DNA of 64,000 nt from Fortiea contorta PCC 7126 (GTDB lineage: Bacteria > Cyanobacteriota > Cyanobacteriia > Cyanobacteriales > Nostocaceae): contig NZ_KB235930.1 of NCBI RefSeq assembly GCF_000332295.1, positions 248,895 through 312,894 of the forward strand, in the 5' to 3' direction. Made by a program: the position numbers and the translations under genes. Numbering within the stretch: the stretch's first letter is position 1; every line of letters starts with the position of its first letter. The notes under the pieces are model-generated. The model worked only from the letters and a program-made list of their open reading frames with translations. It was not told the DNA's origin and did no database searches. Of this stretch, positions 54,633-64,000 are shown piece by piece.

Positions 54633-55384
54633 ACTTGTTTTTTTCTGATATTAATTTCATTAAGAAGGAACTCTTAACGGGGAACAGAGAACAGGGAAAT
54701 CCCCATACTTAAAAGCAGGGGATTTGAAGCGGACGTATTTTTTCTGGCGCTGTGCGTCGCAAAATAAATGTTTTTATTTTTTTTCATAAATAAATTCAGG
54801 GGCTTCAAACCCATATTCTTCGGGGCTTGGTAAGACTATAGGAATCCGATTTGATTACTGAAACTATTTGCGTAGTTAGAGAACAGGGAACAGCATCCCT
54901 ATTTTTTAAATATATCTATTAGCTATTATCAACTTCTCTCAGCTAAACACATTGTCTGCCATAGACGATTATTTTTTTTCAAAAATGTTCAATGAGCAAT
55001 ATAATTTTATTTTTTCCTAACCTCTTTTACCTCAAAACGCAAAGTTGTGTAAACTTATACTAGATTTTGAAGAATTTTATGTAATAAAAATATCATAAAA
55101 TACTATATACACGAAAGTAGCGACTTGCAAAAATATATTGTATAAACAAATAATATCAATGAGAAATCATAGACAACTGTGAGTAAAATTCAAATGTTAT
55201 TGACGGAAACTTAAAAAATCATTTAAACAATAGTGACGGCGAAAAGAGGCAAATTTAGATTTAGTAAATCTCAAGGAAATTGAGACGTTACCCGATGTCT
55301 CATTCCACAAATTGCCAAACAGCTAATGTATTAGTTCTAAAAATTTAGCTGTTGATTACTTAAATATAATTGAGCAGAAAATAC
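54633..55384. other. Long gap between the HK/RR pair and kdpA
   Basis: 752 bases. Holds an AAATCCCC/GGGGATTT hairpin (54697-54725) whose right arm overlaps TTTGAAGC, pairing with GCTTCAAA at 54802-54809; this GC-richer block (54690-54830) resembles a short element end or a dispersed repeat. A second AGAACAGGGAACAG copy is at 54880-54893. The part nearest kdpA is AT-rich with a TGAGAC/GTCTCA hairpin at about 55281-55302 and presumably carries the kdp promoter and leader. No ORF and no known riboswitch pattern seen. Confidence 0.4.
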
Positions 55385-57070
55385 ATGGGACAAGGTTTTT
55401 TACAAATTGGCTTAACACTCGCTATTGTCATACTAATCACTCCAGTTTTGGGAAGATACATAGCGCGTGTTTTTTTAGGAGAAAGAACACTGCTTGATCC
55501 TCTAATGAACCCCATAGAGCACAGTATCTATGTACTAGTTGGTGTGCGTAAAAAAGATGATATGAAGGGTGGACAATACGCCAGGGCAGTATTAGCCAGC
55601 AACTTCATTATGGGAATTGTAGTGTATTTCCTTGTATATTTTCAGAGATTATTGCCTTGGAATCCCAACGGTTTGGGTGCACCTACCTGGAGTGTAGTAT
55701 TACACACTGTTGTTTCATTTGTGACAAACACTGACCAGCAACATTACACAGGTGAGACGACATTAAGCTATTTTAGCCAAGTAGCAGCCCTAGGCTTTTT
55801 AATGTTTACCTCCGCCGCTACGGGGTTGGCGGTGGGAATCGCCTTTATTCGGGGGTTAACAGGTAAATCACTGGGAAACTATTATATTGACTTGACCAGA
55901 GCAATTACACGGATTTTGTTACCCATTTGTGTAATCGGGGCGATCGCTCTACTCTTACTGGGAGTACCACAAACATTAGCGGGAACACTGGTGGTGAAAA
56001 CCTTGGAAGGAAGCACACAGTATATAGCTAGAGGGCCAGTCGCATCCTTCGAGATGATCAAAATGTTAGGCGAGAACGGTGGTGGCTTTTTCGGTGTTAA
56101 CTCGGCTCATCCCTTTGAAAATCCTAACAATGCTTCCAACTTAATCGAGATGATCGCCATGATTTCCATTCCCGCCGCCTTGATTTACACCTACGGTATA
56201 TTTGCCAATAATATCAAACAGGCTTGGTTACTTTTCTGGATGGTGTTAGCAATTTTTGTGGTGTTGGTGGGGATAGCAGCTACAGGAGAATTACAAGGTA
56301 ATCCCCTAGTAAACGCCTCCCTGGGCTGGGAAGAGCCGAATTTAGAAGGTAAAGAAATCCGATTTGGTTGGGCGCAGACAGCATTATGGGGCGTGATGAC
56401 TACCGCTACCATGTGCGGTGGTGTCAATGGAATGCATGACTCCTTCATGCCTCAAGGAATATTTTCTACCTTATTCAACATGTTCGTGCAAATTATCTGG
56501 GGAGGACAGGGTACAGGAACAGCTTACTTATTCGTTTATCTAATACTCACCGTGTTTTTAACAGGATTAATGGTGGGACGCACCCCAGAATTTTTAGGGC
56601 GTAAAATTGAAAAACGGGAAATTATCCTCGCCAGCGTAGTACTGTTAATTCACCCCATCACCGTTTTGATTCCCAGTGCGATCGCTCTAGCTTATCCCGT
56701 CTCTTTATCTGGAATTACCAACCCTGGTTTTCATGGTGTTTCTCAAGTGGTTTATGAATTCGCCTCAGCGGGTGCTAACAATGGTTCCGGCTTAGAGGGA
56801 TTAAAAGATAACACTCTGTGGTGGAATTTAAGCACCAGCTTCAGCATGTTAGTAGGACGTTACATCCCCATGATTGCTCTGTTAATCTTGGCGGAAAGTA
56901 TGTCTCATAAACCAGTAGTTCCCGAAACTCCAGGTACTCTCAAAACCGATTCTCTACTATTTACCAGTGTCACATCCATAGTAATTGTCATTTTAGGGGT
57001 ACTCACCTTCTTTCCCGTCTTGGCTTTAGGCCCCCTAGCCGAGAGCTTTAAACTCGCTGCTGGTAGCTAG
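55385..57070 (+). CDS. kdpA: K+-transporting ATPase potassium channel subunit KdpA
   Basis: 561 aa from the ATG at 55385 ([12 protein letters not shown], the usual KdpA start); a TTG at 55370 is possible. About ten helices and four selectivity-filter segments: [39 protein letters not shown] and [11 protein letters not shown]. KdpA is the high-affinity K+ pathway of the KdpFABC pump, made under potassium limitation. No KdpF ORF was found. kdpB starts 176 bases later, a larger gap than in E. coli. Confidence 0.95.
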   Translation: MGQGFLQIGLTLAIVILITPVLGRYIARVFLGERTLLDPLMNPIEHSIYVLVGVRKKDDMKGGQYARAVLASNFIMGIVVYFLVYFQRLLPWNPNGLGAPTWSVVLHTVVSFVTNTDQQHYTGETTLSYFSQVAALGFLMFTSAATGLAVGIAFIRGLTGKSLGNYYIDLTRAITRILLPICVIGAIALLLLGVPQTLAGTLVVKTLEGSTQYIARGPVASFEMIKMLGENGGGFFGVNSAHPFENPNNASNLIEMIAMISIPAALIYTYGIFANNIKQAWLLFWMVLAIFVVLVGIAATGELQGNPLVNASLGWEEPNLEGKEIRFGWAQTALWGVMTTATMCGGVNGMHDSFMPQGIFSTLFNMFVQIIWGGQGTGTAYLFVYLILTVFLTGLMVGRTPEFLGRKIEKREIILASVVLLIHPITVLIPSAIALAYPVSLSGITNPGFHGVSQVVYEFASAGANNGSGLEGLKDNTLWWNLSTSFSMLVGRYIPMIALLILAESMSHKPVVPETPGTLKTDSLLFTSVTSIVIVILGVLTFFPVLALGPLAESFKLAAGS

Positions 57071-57169
57071 AAAAGTTAGGGAGATGAGAAAGATGAGGAG
57101 GAATCAATAATTTACGAAAAGAGGTAAAGGTTTAAAGCCTCGTTCCTCGTGAGGGGCTTAGTTTTCCCC

Positions 57170-57190
57170 GTTCCCTGTTCCCTGTTCCCT
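57170..57190. repeat. STRR heptamer repeat (GTTCCCT x3)
   Basis: Three perfect GTTCCCT units in the gap between kdpA and kdpB. The complement AGGGAAC occurs twice near 14265-14280 and again near 54880. Confidence 0.8.
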
Positions 57191-57246
57191 TTCACTTGTT
57201 CTCTCATCTTCCCCCCACTACTGCATCTCCTCACACAATAAAATTC

Positions 57247-59352
57247 ATGAATCAAGTTGTAACTACCGCCAAATCTAAATCTCCACGTTCTCGGGGAGGC
57301 GATCGCCGTCCATCCCGCAAAAAAGCGAAAATAAATAGCAAATGGCTCTACCTCAGAGCCATCAAAGATGCATTTCTCAAGCTTAATCCCAAAGATGCAG
57401 TCAAAAACCCGGTGATGTTTGTGGTTTGGATGGGAACACTCATCACTTTATCGGTAACAATTGACCCCAATCTGTTCGGCCCATCCCAGGGAAAGAACCC
57501 ACAACTTTTCAACGGCTTGTTAACAGTAATTTTATTCTTCACCGTGTGGTTTGCCAATTTCGCCGAAGCCATGGCGGAAGGAAGAGGTAAAGCCCAAGCG
57601 GATGCATTGCGGTCAACAAAATCCGAGACAATCGCCAAAAAACTGGCAGTTGATGGTAGTATTAGCGAAATTTCTTCTACCAGTCTCAGACAAGGTGACA
57701 CAATCTACGTCGTTGCTGGTGATATCATTCCTGCTGATGGTGAAGTGATTATGGGTGTCGCCTCAGTAGATGAATCAGCGATTACTGGGGAATCTGCGCC
57801 AGTTCTGAAAGAATCAGGTTCTGATGTTGCTAGTTCCGTCACCGGTGGGACTCGGATTATCTCCGATGAACTGATTATCCGCATCACTACTGACCCAGGT
57901 AAAGGTTTTATTGACCGGATGATTGCGTTAGTCGAAGGCGCAGAACGCAGTAAAACACCGAACGAAATCGCCCTGACGGTGTTATTAGCAGTTTTGAGTT
58001 TAGTATTTTTATTTGTGGTGACAACGTTACCAGCGATCGCCTACTATGTCGATAGTCCAGTCAGCGTCTCCATTTTAGTTGCTCTGTTGGTAGCCTTGAT
58101 CCCCACAACCATCGGCGGGTTACTCAGTGCGATCGGGATTGCTGGTATGGATCGAGTCGCGCAATTTAATGTGATTGCTACTTCCGGACGAGCAGTGGAA
58201 GCCTGCGGAGATATTAACACCCTCATCCTCGACAAAACAGGTACAATAACCCTCGGTAATCGTCTAGCCGAGGAGTTTATCCCCGTCAACGGTCACTCTT
58301 TAGAAGAGATTGCCAATGTAGCTTGGACAGCTAGTGTGTTTGATGATACCCCAGAAGGCAAATCAATCGTCCGCCTAGCAGAAAATTTAGGCGTCAAAGT
58401 TGATCTCGATTACAACCAAGCCCAAGGTGTTGAATTCTCCGCCAAAACCCGCATGAGTGGGACAAACTTACCCGGTGGGCGCGAGGCCAGAAAAGGTGCA
58501 GTTGGTGCAATTAAAGGATTTGTTCGCTCCCGCAATGGACACGATACACCCGAATTAGACGCAGCTTATGAAAGAGTTTCTCAACAGGGAGGTACACCCC
58601 TAGCAGTTTGCTTAGATCACGAAGTCTACGGCGTCATTTATCTCAAAGATATTGTCAAACCCGGTATCCGCGAACGTTTTGACCAGTTGCGACGCATGGG
58701 AGTACGTACCATCATGCTGACTGGAGACAACCGCATTACCGCCGCAGTTATTGCTAAAGAAGCCGGGGTAGACGACTTCATCGCCGAAGCTACTCCAGAA
58801 GACAAAATCAGCGTCATCCAACGAGAACAAGCGCAAGGTAAATTAGTCGCCATGACGGGAGATGGGACTAACGATGCTCCCGCCCTCGCACAAGCAAATG
58901 TTGGCGTAGCAATGAATACAGGTACTCAAGCAGCAAAAGAAGCCGCTAACATGGTGGATTTGGATTCAGACCCCACAAAGCTGATTGATATCGTTACTAT
59001 TGGTAAACAATTGCTCATGACTCGTGGAGCATTAACTACATTTTCTCTTGCGAATGATATTGCTAAATACTTTGCCATTATTCCAGTAATTTTTGCCTCC
59101 GCAAACTTGCAAAGTCTCAATATCATGCAGTTAACCAGTACTAATTCCGCCGTGTTATCAGCATTGATTTACAACGCCTTGATTATCCCTGCTTTAATTC
59201 CTCTAGCTTTGCAAGGCGTACAATTTCGACCTTTGACAGCTAATCAATTATTGCAACGCAATATCCTCATCTATGGCTTAGGTGGAGTGATTGTGCCGTT
59301 CATCGCTATTAAGTTAATAGATATGCTGATAACGGCAGTAGGGTTAACTTAA
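57247..59352 (+). CDS. kdpB: K+-transporting P-type ATPase KdpB
   Basis: 701 aa from the ATG at 57247, chosen over a TTG at 57196. Catalytic Asp329 in DKTGT, actuator TGES, hinge MLTGDN and [14 protein letters not shown]. The N-terminus has an unusually basic stretch ([21 protein letters not shown]). It hydrolyses ATP to drive K+ uptake through KdpA. Only a tiny ORF (18 codons, 59377-59433) lies between kdpB and kdpC, where some Anabaena kdp operons carry an extra gene, kdpG. Confidence 0.95.
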   Translation: MNQVVTTAKSKSPRSRGGDRRPSRKKAKINSKWLYLRAIKDAFLKLNPKDAVKNPVMFVVWMGTLITLSVTIDPNLFGPSQGKNPQLFNGLLTVILFFTVWFANFAEAMAEGRGKAQADALRSTKSETIAKKLAVDGSISEISSTSLRQGDTIYVVAGDIIPADGEVIMGVASVDESAITGESAPVLKESGSDVASSVTGGTRIISDELIIRITTDPGKGFIDRMIALVEGAERSKTPNEIALTVLLAVLSLVFLFVVTTLPAIAYYVDSPVSVSILVALLVALIPTTIGGLLSAIGIAGMDRVAQFNVIATSGRAVEACGDINTLILDKTGTITLGNRLAEEFIPVNGHSLEEIANVAWTASVFDDTPEGKSIVRLAENLGVKVDLDYNQAQGVEFSAKTRMSGTNLPGGREARKGAVGAIKGFVRSRNGHDTPELDAAYERVSQQGGTPLAVCLDHEVYGVIYLKDIVKPGIRERFDQLRRMGVRTIMLTGDNRITAAVIAKEAGVDDFIAEATPEDKISVIQREQAQGKLVAMTGDGTNDAPALAQANVGVAMNTGTQAAKEAANMVDLDSDPTKLIDIVTIGKQLLMTRGALTTFSLANDIAKYFAIIPVIFASANLQSLNIMQLTSTNSAVLSALIYNALIIPALIPLALQGVQFRPLTANQLLQRNILIYGLGGVIVPFIAIKLIDMLITAVGLT

Positions 59353-59478
59353 AATAATTGATAATTAAGTTTGTTCATGGCAATTGAAAATAGCAAAATG
59401 CACTCATCAGGCAGCAAGAAAATTACGCCAGCATAAGTAATAAAATTCAAAATTCGCAATTAAATTTACAAGTTTTTT

Positions 59479-60078
59479 ATGTTTATTATTCGAGAAATCA
59501 TCAGAGCAGTTCGCATCACTCTTGTGCTTTGGTTATTAACAGCTATTATTTATCCTTTGCTGATTCTTGTTGTCGGTCAAGTTTTCTTACCCGCACAAGC
59601 AAACGGTAGTGTGATGGTGAATATTGATAATCAACCAATCGGTTCAGCCTTGATTGGTCAAGTATTCACATCTGAGCAATACTTCCACAGTCGTCCGAGT
59701 ACAGTGAGATATAGTCAAGGAAAAAAAGCTAGACCAACTGGTATATCTGGTGCTAGTAACCTTGCTCCTAGTAATCCAGAATTAATGAACAGAATTTTAG
59801 AACAAGCTAATCAATTTCGAGATGAAAATATTCAAGCTACTGCTGATTTAATTTACACTTCCGGCTCTGGTTTAGACCCGCATATTTCTATTAAAGCCGC
59901 TAGACAACAGTTAGAAAGAGTAGCTCGGGCTAGAGGTATTCCCGAAAATGAAATATTACCTTTAATTAATAAATATACCGATGGGAGGTTTTTGTGGTTG
60001 TTTGGCGAACCAGGAGTAAACGTTTTGCGATTAAATTACGCTCTTGATTTACAAGAATTCAACCGCAAGCAAAATTAA
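59479..60078 (+). CDS. kdpC: K+-transporting ATPase subunit KdpC
   Basis: 199 aa, normal length. One N-terminal membrane helix (IRITLVLWLLTAIIYPLLILVVGQ), then the extracytoplasmic domain with the YFHSRPSTVRYS and SGLDPHISIKAARQQ motifs and C-terminal NVLRLNYALD. It stabilises the KdpAB complex. ATG at 59479. The truncated kdpD follows after 111 bases. Confidence 0.95.
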   Translation: MFIIREIIRAVRITLVLWLLTAIIYPLLILVVGQVFLPAQANGSVMVNIDNQPIGSALIGQVFTSEQYFHSRPSTVRYSQGKKARPTGISGASNLAPSNPELMNRILEQANQFRDENIQATADLIYTSGSGLDPHISIKAARQQLERVARARGIPENEILPLINKYTDGRFLWLFGEPGVNVLRLNYALDLQEFNRKQN

Positions 60079-60189
60079 TAAATTCAGTTAAGAATATAAA
60101 TATCTACCAATAGTGATATGCTTGACGGTGTTTATACTTGTTAAGCTGGCACTAAATCCTTGGCTTCCATAAGTTCTTCCCTTTATCCT

Positions 60190-61299
60190 ATGCGACGGGG
60201 TAAACACAAAATCTTTATCGGTATGGCTCCTGGTGTAGGCAAAACCTTTCGGATGCTGGAAGAAGGACACGCGCTGAAACAGGAAGGTATTGATGTCGTC
60301 GTGGGGCTTTTGGAAACCCACGGACGGAAGGAAACGATGGAAAAGGGGGAGGGGTTAGAAATTGTCCCTCGTCAGCGAATTCTGCGTGGTGGTTTGACGC
60401 TGACAGAAATGGATACAGACGCGATTTTCAAGCGATCGCCCCAATTAGCGTTAATCGATGAACTCGCTCACACCAACGTCCCTGGTTCGCTGCGCGAAAA
60501 ACGCTACGAAGATGTACAACTGATTTTAGCTGCAGGTATCGATGTCTACTCGACAATGAATATCCAGCACCTCGAAAGTCTCAACGATTTAGTAGCAAGA
60601 ATCACAGGTATAGTTGTCAGAGAACGAGTCCCCGACAGGATTTTAGAAGACGCTGATGAGGTGGTAGTAGTTGATGTTACTCCAGAAACTCTGCAAGAAC
60701 GGTTGATCGAAGGCAAAATTTATGCACCAGAAAAAATTCAACAATCCATAGATAACTTTTTTCAGCGCCGTAACCTAATTGCATTGCGGGAATTAGCATT
60801 GCGGGAAGTAGCAGACAACATTGAGGAAGATGCGATCGCATCTAGCCCGAATGGCGAATTCTGCAATATTCATGAGCGAGTTTTGGTATGTGTTTCCACT
60901 TATCCCAACTCAGTGCAGTTGTTACGCCGGGGTGCTAGGCTAGCTAGCTACATGAACGCACCGCTTTATGTTGTCTTTGTAGCCGACCCAGAACGTTTCC
61001 TCACCAAGGAAGAAAGCTTACATATCCACACTTGTGAAAAACTGTGCAAAGAATTTGAAGGTACTTTTTTGCGAGTCACCAACAGTAACGTTGCTAAAGC
61101 GATCGCTGAAGTAGCACAGAAATATCATATCACCCAAATTGTCATCGGTGAAAGCCAGCGAACCTCCTTCGGAGGCGCTTTGCTAACGCGCTGGCAAATG
61201 TTTCTTAAAGGTTCTTTAACTCAAAGATTAGTCCGTTTACTTAAAAACGTTGATCTACACATCATCAGCAGTGAAAAAACATCCTCCTCCAAACGCTGA
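60190..61299 (+). CDS. kdpD: Short KdpD: sensor N-terminal domain without histidine kinase
   Basis: 369 aa from the ATG at 60190; a TTG at 60160 would add 10 residues. Walker A GMAPGVGKT at residues 11-19, ALIDELAHTN, IDVYSTMNIQHLESLND of the KdpD domain (1-215), then a universal-stress-protein-like domain (~230-355, RVLVCVSTYPNSVQLLRRG and IGESQRTSFG). The four membrane helices and kinase core of E. coli KdpD (894 aa) are absent. Short KdpD forms are known in Anabaena/Nostoc kdp operons. How the signal reaches transcription is open; the divergent HK/RR pair is a possible partner. Confidence 0.9.
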   Translation: MRRGKHKIFIGMAPGVGKTFRMLEEGHALKQEGIDVVVGLLETHGRKETMEKGEGLEIVPRQRILRGGLTLTEMDTDAIFKRSPQLALIDELAHTNVPGSLREKRYEDVQLILAAGIDVYSTMNIQHLESLNDLVARITGIVVRERVPDRILEDADEVVVVDVTPETLQERLIEGKIYAPEKIQQSIDNFFQRRNLIALRELALREVADNIEEDAIASSPNGEFCNIHERVLVCVSTYPNSVQLLRRGARLASYMNAPLYVVFVADPERFLTKEESLHIHTCEKLCKEFEGTFLRVTNSNVAKAIAEVAQKYHITQIVIGESQRTSFGGALLTRWQMFLKGSLTQRLVRLLKNVDLHIISSEKTSSSKR

Positions 61300-61324
61300 C
61301 TCTTATCTCCCATGCAAAAATTAA

Positions 61325-61349
61325 GCGAAGAATCTCAGTGATTCCTCGC
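61325..61349 (+). terminator. Hairpin after kdpD
   Basis: GCGAAGAATC (61325-61334) pairs with GATTCCTCGC (61340-61349), one mismatch and a 5-base loop, 25 bases after the kdpD stop. The tail is A-rich on the plus strand (TTGAAAAAATA), so read from the other strand it gives a T-run upstream. It probably ends the kdp operon together with the convergent PEP-CTERM gene. Confidence 0.45.
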
Positions 61350-61408
61350 TTGAAAAAATAATCAGTTTTATCTCTGCTTAATTTGAATATCTTTTTAATT
61401 GTCAATCT

Positions 61409-62170
61409 TTAGGCAGATTGTCTGACACTTTTTAATTTTTGGTTCTTGCGCTTGAGTAGAAATACACCACCAACAGCCAGCATCCCTAAAGTAACACTAG
61501 GTTCAGGTACAGATGTAGGATCTTCAAAATCAAAACGTCCGGTTCCCGCACGGAAAGAGTAGTTATCACTTTCAAATCCACCACCACCAGTTTGACTGAT
61601 GACGATTTTGTTAAAGTTATCTAGTTTACTATCAGAATAGAAATGGAGAAAACCGTTACCTTCACCGTAATGCTGTTCAGCGCGAATTGGTGCAACTGGG
61701 TCAACATCCTCTGTGCTGAATGACTTAATTAAGGTGTCGTCTTTGTAGAAAGAAAAAACGTTACCACCGCTAATAGCACCCCAGTCAATACCAAAATAAT
61801 TGAGCGTCTTTTCTAGATTAATGGTGACATCATTACCTTGGAAAACCGCCAAGTAATTGGTTTTATTAACTTCGCCGTTAGCGCCTGCAGGTGCCCACCG
61901 ATCGGAGCGAACACTACTGCTACCGTCATTCTTTTGAAACGAGTATTTGGCAAATCCGGTAGTTGGTGCGATACCGCTATTAAAGTCAATAGTTGTTGTA
62001 CCTGGAAGCGCAAAAAAGTCAGAATACGCACCTTGGTCAGTGACACCATTAGGGCCAGCTACCCCTGTAGTCACCTTAAAGGAAATCGCATGAGCAGAGC
62101 CGGCGTAGGTCAATGAAGCGATCGCAGATACGGATAAAGCCGCAATACAAGCAATTTTCTTGAGAAACAT
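61409..62170 (-). CDS. PEP-CTERM sorting domain protein
   Basis: 253 aa from the ATG at 62170, with AGGA 11 bases upstream. Signal peptide in residues 1-28 (MFLKKIACIAALSVSAIAS, cut near GSAHA), a ~190-residue beta-rich extracellular region (TTTIDFNSG, NYFGIDWGAIS), and a C-terminal VPEPSVTLGMLAVGGVFLLKRK, a textbook PEP-CTERM signal. It would be sorted by an exosortase and may be found in the sheath or on the outer surface. Function unknown. Confidence 0.85.
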   Translation of the reverse strand: MFLKKIACIAALSVSAIASLTYAGSAHAISFKVTTGVAGPNGVTDQGAYSDFFALPGTTTIDFNSGIAPTTGFAKYSFQKNDGSSSVRSDRWAPAGANGEVNKTNYLAVFQGNDVTINLEKTLNYFGIDWGAISGGNVFSFYKDDTLIKSFSTEDVDPVAPIRAEQHYGEGNGFLHFYSDSKLDNFNKIVISQTGGGGFESDNYSFRAGTGRFDFEDPTSVPEPSVTLGMLAVGGVFLLKRKNQKLKSVRQSA

Positions 62171-62669
62171 GGTTGTTAGTTCCTGTAATTTCCTGTGTTC
62201 ATCAGCCATTATGTGATTGATTGACTACGACACACCAGGAGAGAATTACGGGATTTTTAATTACTCTTAAACAGCTATATTATGTATGTTTTTTTACTTA
62301 CTAAAAATTGAAAAATAGTGTTTCTATTGAGCAATTATATTAAATGTATATCTTTATTGTATTTTAATTGTGAAGTAGCTAGGAAACAATCTTATCTGTA
62401 TAAAAAAAGTATAGTTTTAATAAAAATTTGAAACAATTTTTATTTCATTATAAATATGACATATTAATTTTTTAAAAAAAACAGTAATAAATATAAACAA
62501 ATATGAACGCAGTTAACCTACGTCCATATTTTTAGTTCATTTCTAGTTTGATTAAAATCAGTTGTAATTAAGTAGATAAATCAATTACTGAATAGTATTA
62601 ATTGAATTAAGAAATACTAAAAAAAATTAATTCCCATTTTTTATATCGGCTTTGCAAATCGCTATAGAA
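62171..62669. other. AT-rich gap
   Basis: 499 very AT-rich bases between two minus-strand genes, with long T/A runs. Presumably the promoter and 5' untranslated region of the PEP-CTERM gene. I saw no RNA gene or repeat. Confidence 0.4.
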
Positions 62670-64000
62670 TTACAACAAACCTCGTTTACCATTAGGACGC
62701 ACCGTTAGCCAATTAGTTTTAGCCAATGACAACTGTTCTTCAGATATTTTTGCCCCCATGAGATTGGCTCCGCACAAATTAGCTCCCCGGAGATTAGCGT
62801 TGCTAAAATAAGCATAGCTAAGGTCAGCACCTCGGAGGTCTACGCCTTCTAAATCTGCATTGTTGAAGTAAGCTTTACTCAAATTAGCATCCTTGAGATT
62901 AGCACGAGTTAGACTAGCTCTACCAAAGTCGCTATGATGCAGATTAGCTCCTTGGAGATTAGTTTTTCGTAATTGTGCCGAATGGAAATTCGTCTCAGAT
63001 AAGTCAGCACCTTGCAAGTTCAACATACTCAAATTGTGTTGAGCAAAATCTCGCCTTCCTTTAAGATAAGCACTAAGTAAACCTTGAGTATCGAACTTAC
63101 GTGCAACTTGAGAATTTTGACCTTGTGAACCATTACTATTAGTGCTACCCAAAGTTGTTTGTTTTGCGATTTGACTTCCTGCGTGCATTTTTGCTGTGTG
63201 TAACCCAGCGGCTTCTGCTGCTTTAGCTCGTCTAGCCCGAATTGCGGCTGCTACCTGGGCCACTCCTGAACTGGTGGGATTAGAAGTGGAACCATTGCAT
63301 AAAATACTAGAATCACCGCGGTGGTTACGGGCCGATTCCTTGAAGTTAACGTCAGATTTGACAAGTAAGCCTTGAGCTAAACTTTCTAGATACGGCTCCA
63401 TCTCTAGTCCTCTGAGTACTTCTTCAGCTGACTGATAGCGATTGCGTACTGATACTTCCAACATTTTCCGCAGGACACCTTTGAGGTGGTCACTAATTTG
63501 GACAAGCTCCTCCCACAACATTTCACCAGTTGTGGGATTGTAGTCCAAATCTTTAGGAGACTTAGTGGTAAGTAAATAAATACAAGTGACTCCCAAAGCG
63601 TAAATATCACTAGCATAGACTGGGCGCATAGCCATTTGCTCTGGAGGTGCGAAACCGGGGGTACCGATAGCGTATGCAGTTAATGCTGTATGTTCTGATT
63701 GGTTTGTAATTGCTTGGGTGACTTGGTTTTTAACGGCGCCAAAGTCGATAAGAACCATTCTGGCATCTTGAGTGCGGCGAATTAAGTTGGCTGGTTTGAT
63801 ATCACGATGAATCACTTTGTGGTCATGGATATATTGCAGCACAGGTAGCATTTCACTCAAAAATTGCTTGATTCCCGCTTCGCTGAAATTACCTTTGCGT
63901 TTAACCTCTTGCTGGAGAGTAGCACCGCTGATGTATTCTTGAATTAAGTAAAATTGATGGTCTTCTTCAAAATAGTCCAGTAGTCTTGGTACTTGGGGAT
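62670..64000 (-). CDS. Serine/threonine protein kinase with pentapeptide repeats (5' truncated by window edge)
   Basis: The frame is open to the right edge, so the N-terminus, including the Gly-rich loop and catalytic Lys, is missing; about 443 residues are visible. Seen: kinase catalytic loop HRDIKPANL, VLIDFGAV (DFG), an APE-like FAPPEQM, a Ser/Gly/Ala-rich linker, and ~20 pentapeptide (A(N/D)LxG) units from roughly visible residue 335 to the end (LQGADLSETNF to GANLMGAKIS). Kinase plus pentapeptide-repeat proteins are typical of Nostoc-like genomes. The repeats fold into a right-handed beta-helix for protein contacts. Targets unknown. Confidence 0.88.
   Translation of the reverse strand, partial: PQVPRLLDYFEEDHQFYLIQEYISGATLQQEVKRKGNFSEAGIKQFLSEMLPVLQYIHDHKVIHRDIKPANLIRRTQDARMVLIDFGAVKNQVTQAITNQSEHTALTAYAIGTPGFAPPEQMAMRPVYASDIYALGVTCIYLLTTKSPKDLDYNPTTGEMLWEELVQISDHLKGVLRKMLEVSVRNRYQSAEEVLRGLEMEPYLESLAQGLLVKSDVNFKESARNHRGDSSILCNGSTSNPTSSGVAQVAAAIRARRAKAAEAAGLHTAKMHAGSQIAKQTTLGSTNSNGSQGQNSQVARKFDTQGLLSAYLKGRRDFAQHNLSMLNLQGADLSETNFHSAQLRKTNLQGANLHHSDFGRASLTRANLKDANLSKAYFNNADLEGVDLRGADLSYAYFSNANLRGANLCGANLMGAKISEEQLSLAKTNWLTVRPNGKRGLL

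Noticed and set aside
59377-59433. kdpG-like gene between kdpB and kdpC
   Set aside because: Only 18 codons, no ribosome-binding site and no hydrophobic segment; too short to support.

Overview
The window looks like chromosomal DNA of a filamentous, probably heterocyst-forming cyanobacterium (Nostoc/Anabaena/Calothrix type). The evidence is the many GCGATCGC (HIP1) octamers, heptameric tandem repeats of the STRR kind between genes, cyanobacterium-specific families (Ycf45-like R3H ATPase, DUF2555, EGY-type site-2 protease, SigC-type sigma factor, cytochrome c6, short KdpD without a kinase domain), PEP-CTERM proteins and a DUF4347/RTX surface protein. No rRNA, tRNA, CRISPR array, phage gene or intact transposase was seen.

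Layout. 1-12 kb: housekeeping and conserved unknowns: ycf45 (cut by the left edge), a gamma-glutamylcyclotransferase-like protein, a GHL10-type glycoside hydrolase, a site-2 protease, a tandem pair of 65-aa putative ribbon-helix-helix proteins, coaBC, DUF2555, an esterase and a DUF4336 protein. 12.3-12.9 kb: a composite repeat locus in which 16 copies of a 21-bp unit lie between a G-rich and a C-rich inverted satellite. 13-25 kb: moeB with rhodanese, two Tat-exported beta-carbonic anhydrases, a LivF-type ATPase, a histidine kinase with an ethylene-receptor-like sensor, an MsbA-like ABC exporter, galE, and a TauE/SafE-ferric-reductase-like fusion with a secreted partner. 25-36 kb: M28 peptidase, a MITE-like inverted-repeat element, ubiD, the pstSCAB operon behind an 11-bp-period Pho box, petJ, a GNAT and a DMT transporter. 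36-42 kb: a 20-bp repeat array, sigC, a candidate structured RNA or MITE, priA and an FAD monooxygenase.

42.4-48.4 kb is the most accessory-looking part. A roughly 6-kb co-directional cassette holds four tandem paralogues of an unrecognised beta-rich family, a secreted protein with a PEP-CTERM-like tail and an O-antigen-ligase-like membrane protein. It is bounded on both sides by copies of the same roughly 41-bp palindromic repeat. One paralogue has an N-terminal membrane leader. Another is preceded by the same 41-codon leader broken by a stop at codon 32.

48.4-64 kb: a 1346-aa DUF4347/RTX protein, a histidine kinase/NarL-type regulator pair divergent from kdpABC-kdpD (KdpD lacks its kinase half), a PEP-CTERM protein, and a serine/threonine kinase with pentapeptide repeats cut by the right edge.

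Functional themes are phosphate and potassium scavenging (pst, kdp), two-component and Ser/Thr signalling, periplasmic CO2/bicarbonate handling, and surface or exopolysaccharide functions. The strongest leads for something undescribed are the palindrome-bounded four-paralogue cassette, the 21-bp array whose variation is almost entirely synonymous in a minus-strand heptapeptide frame, and the folded element at 37898-38013.
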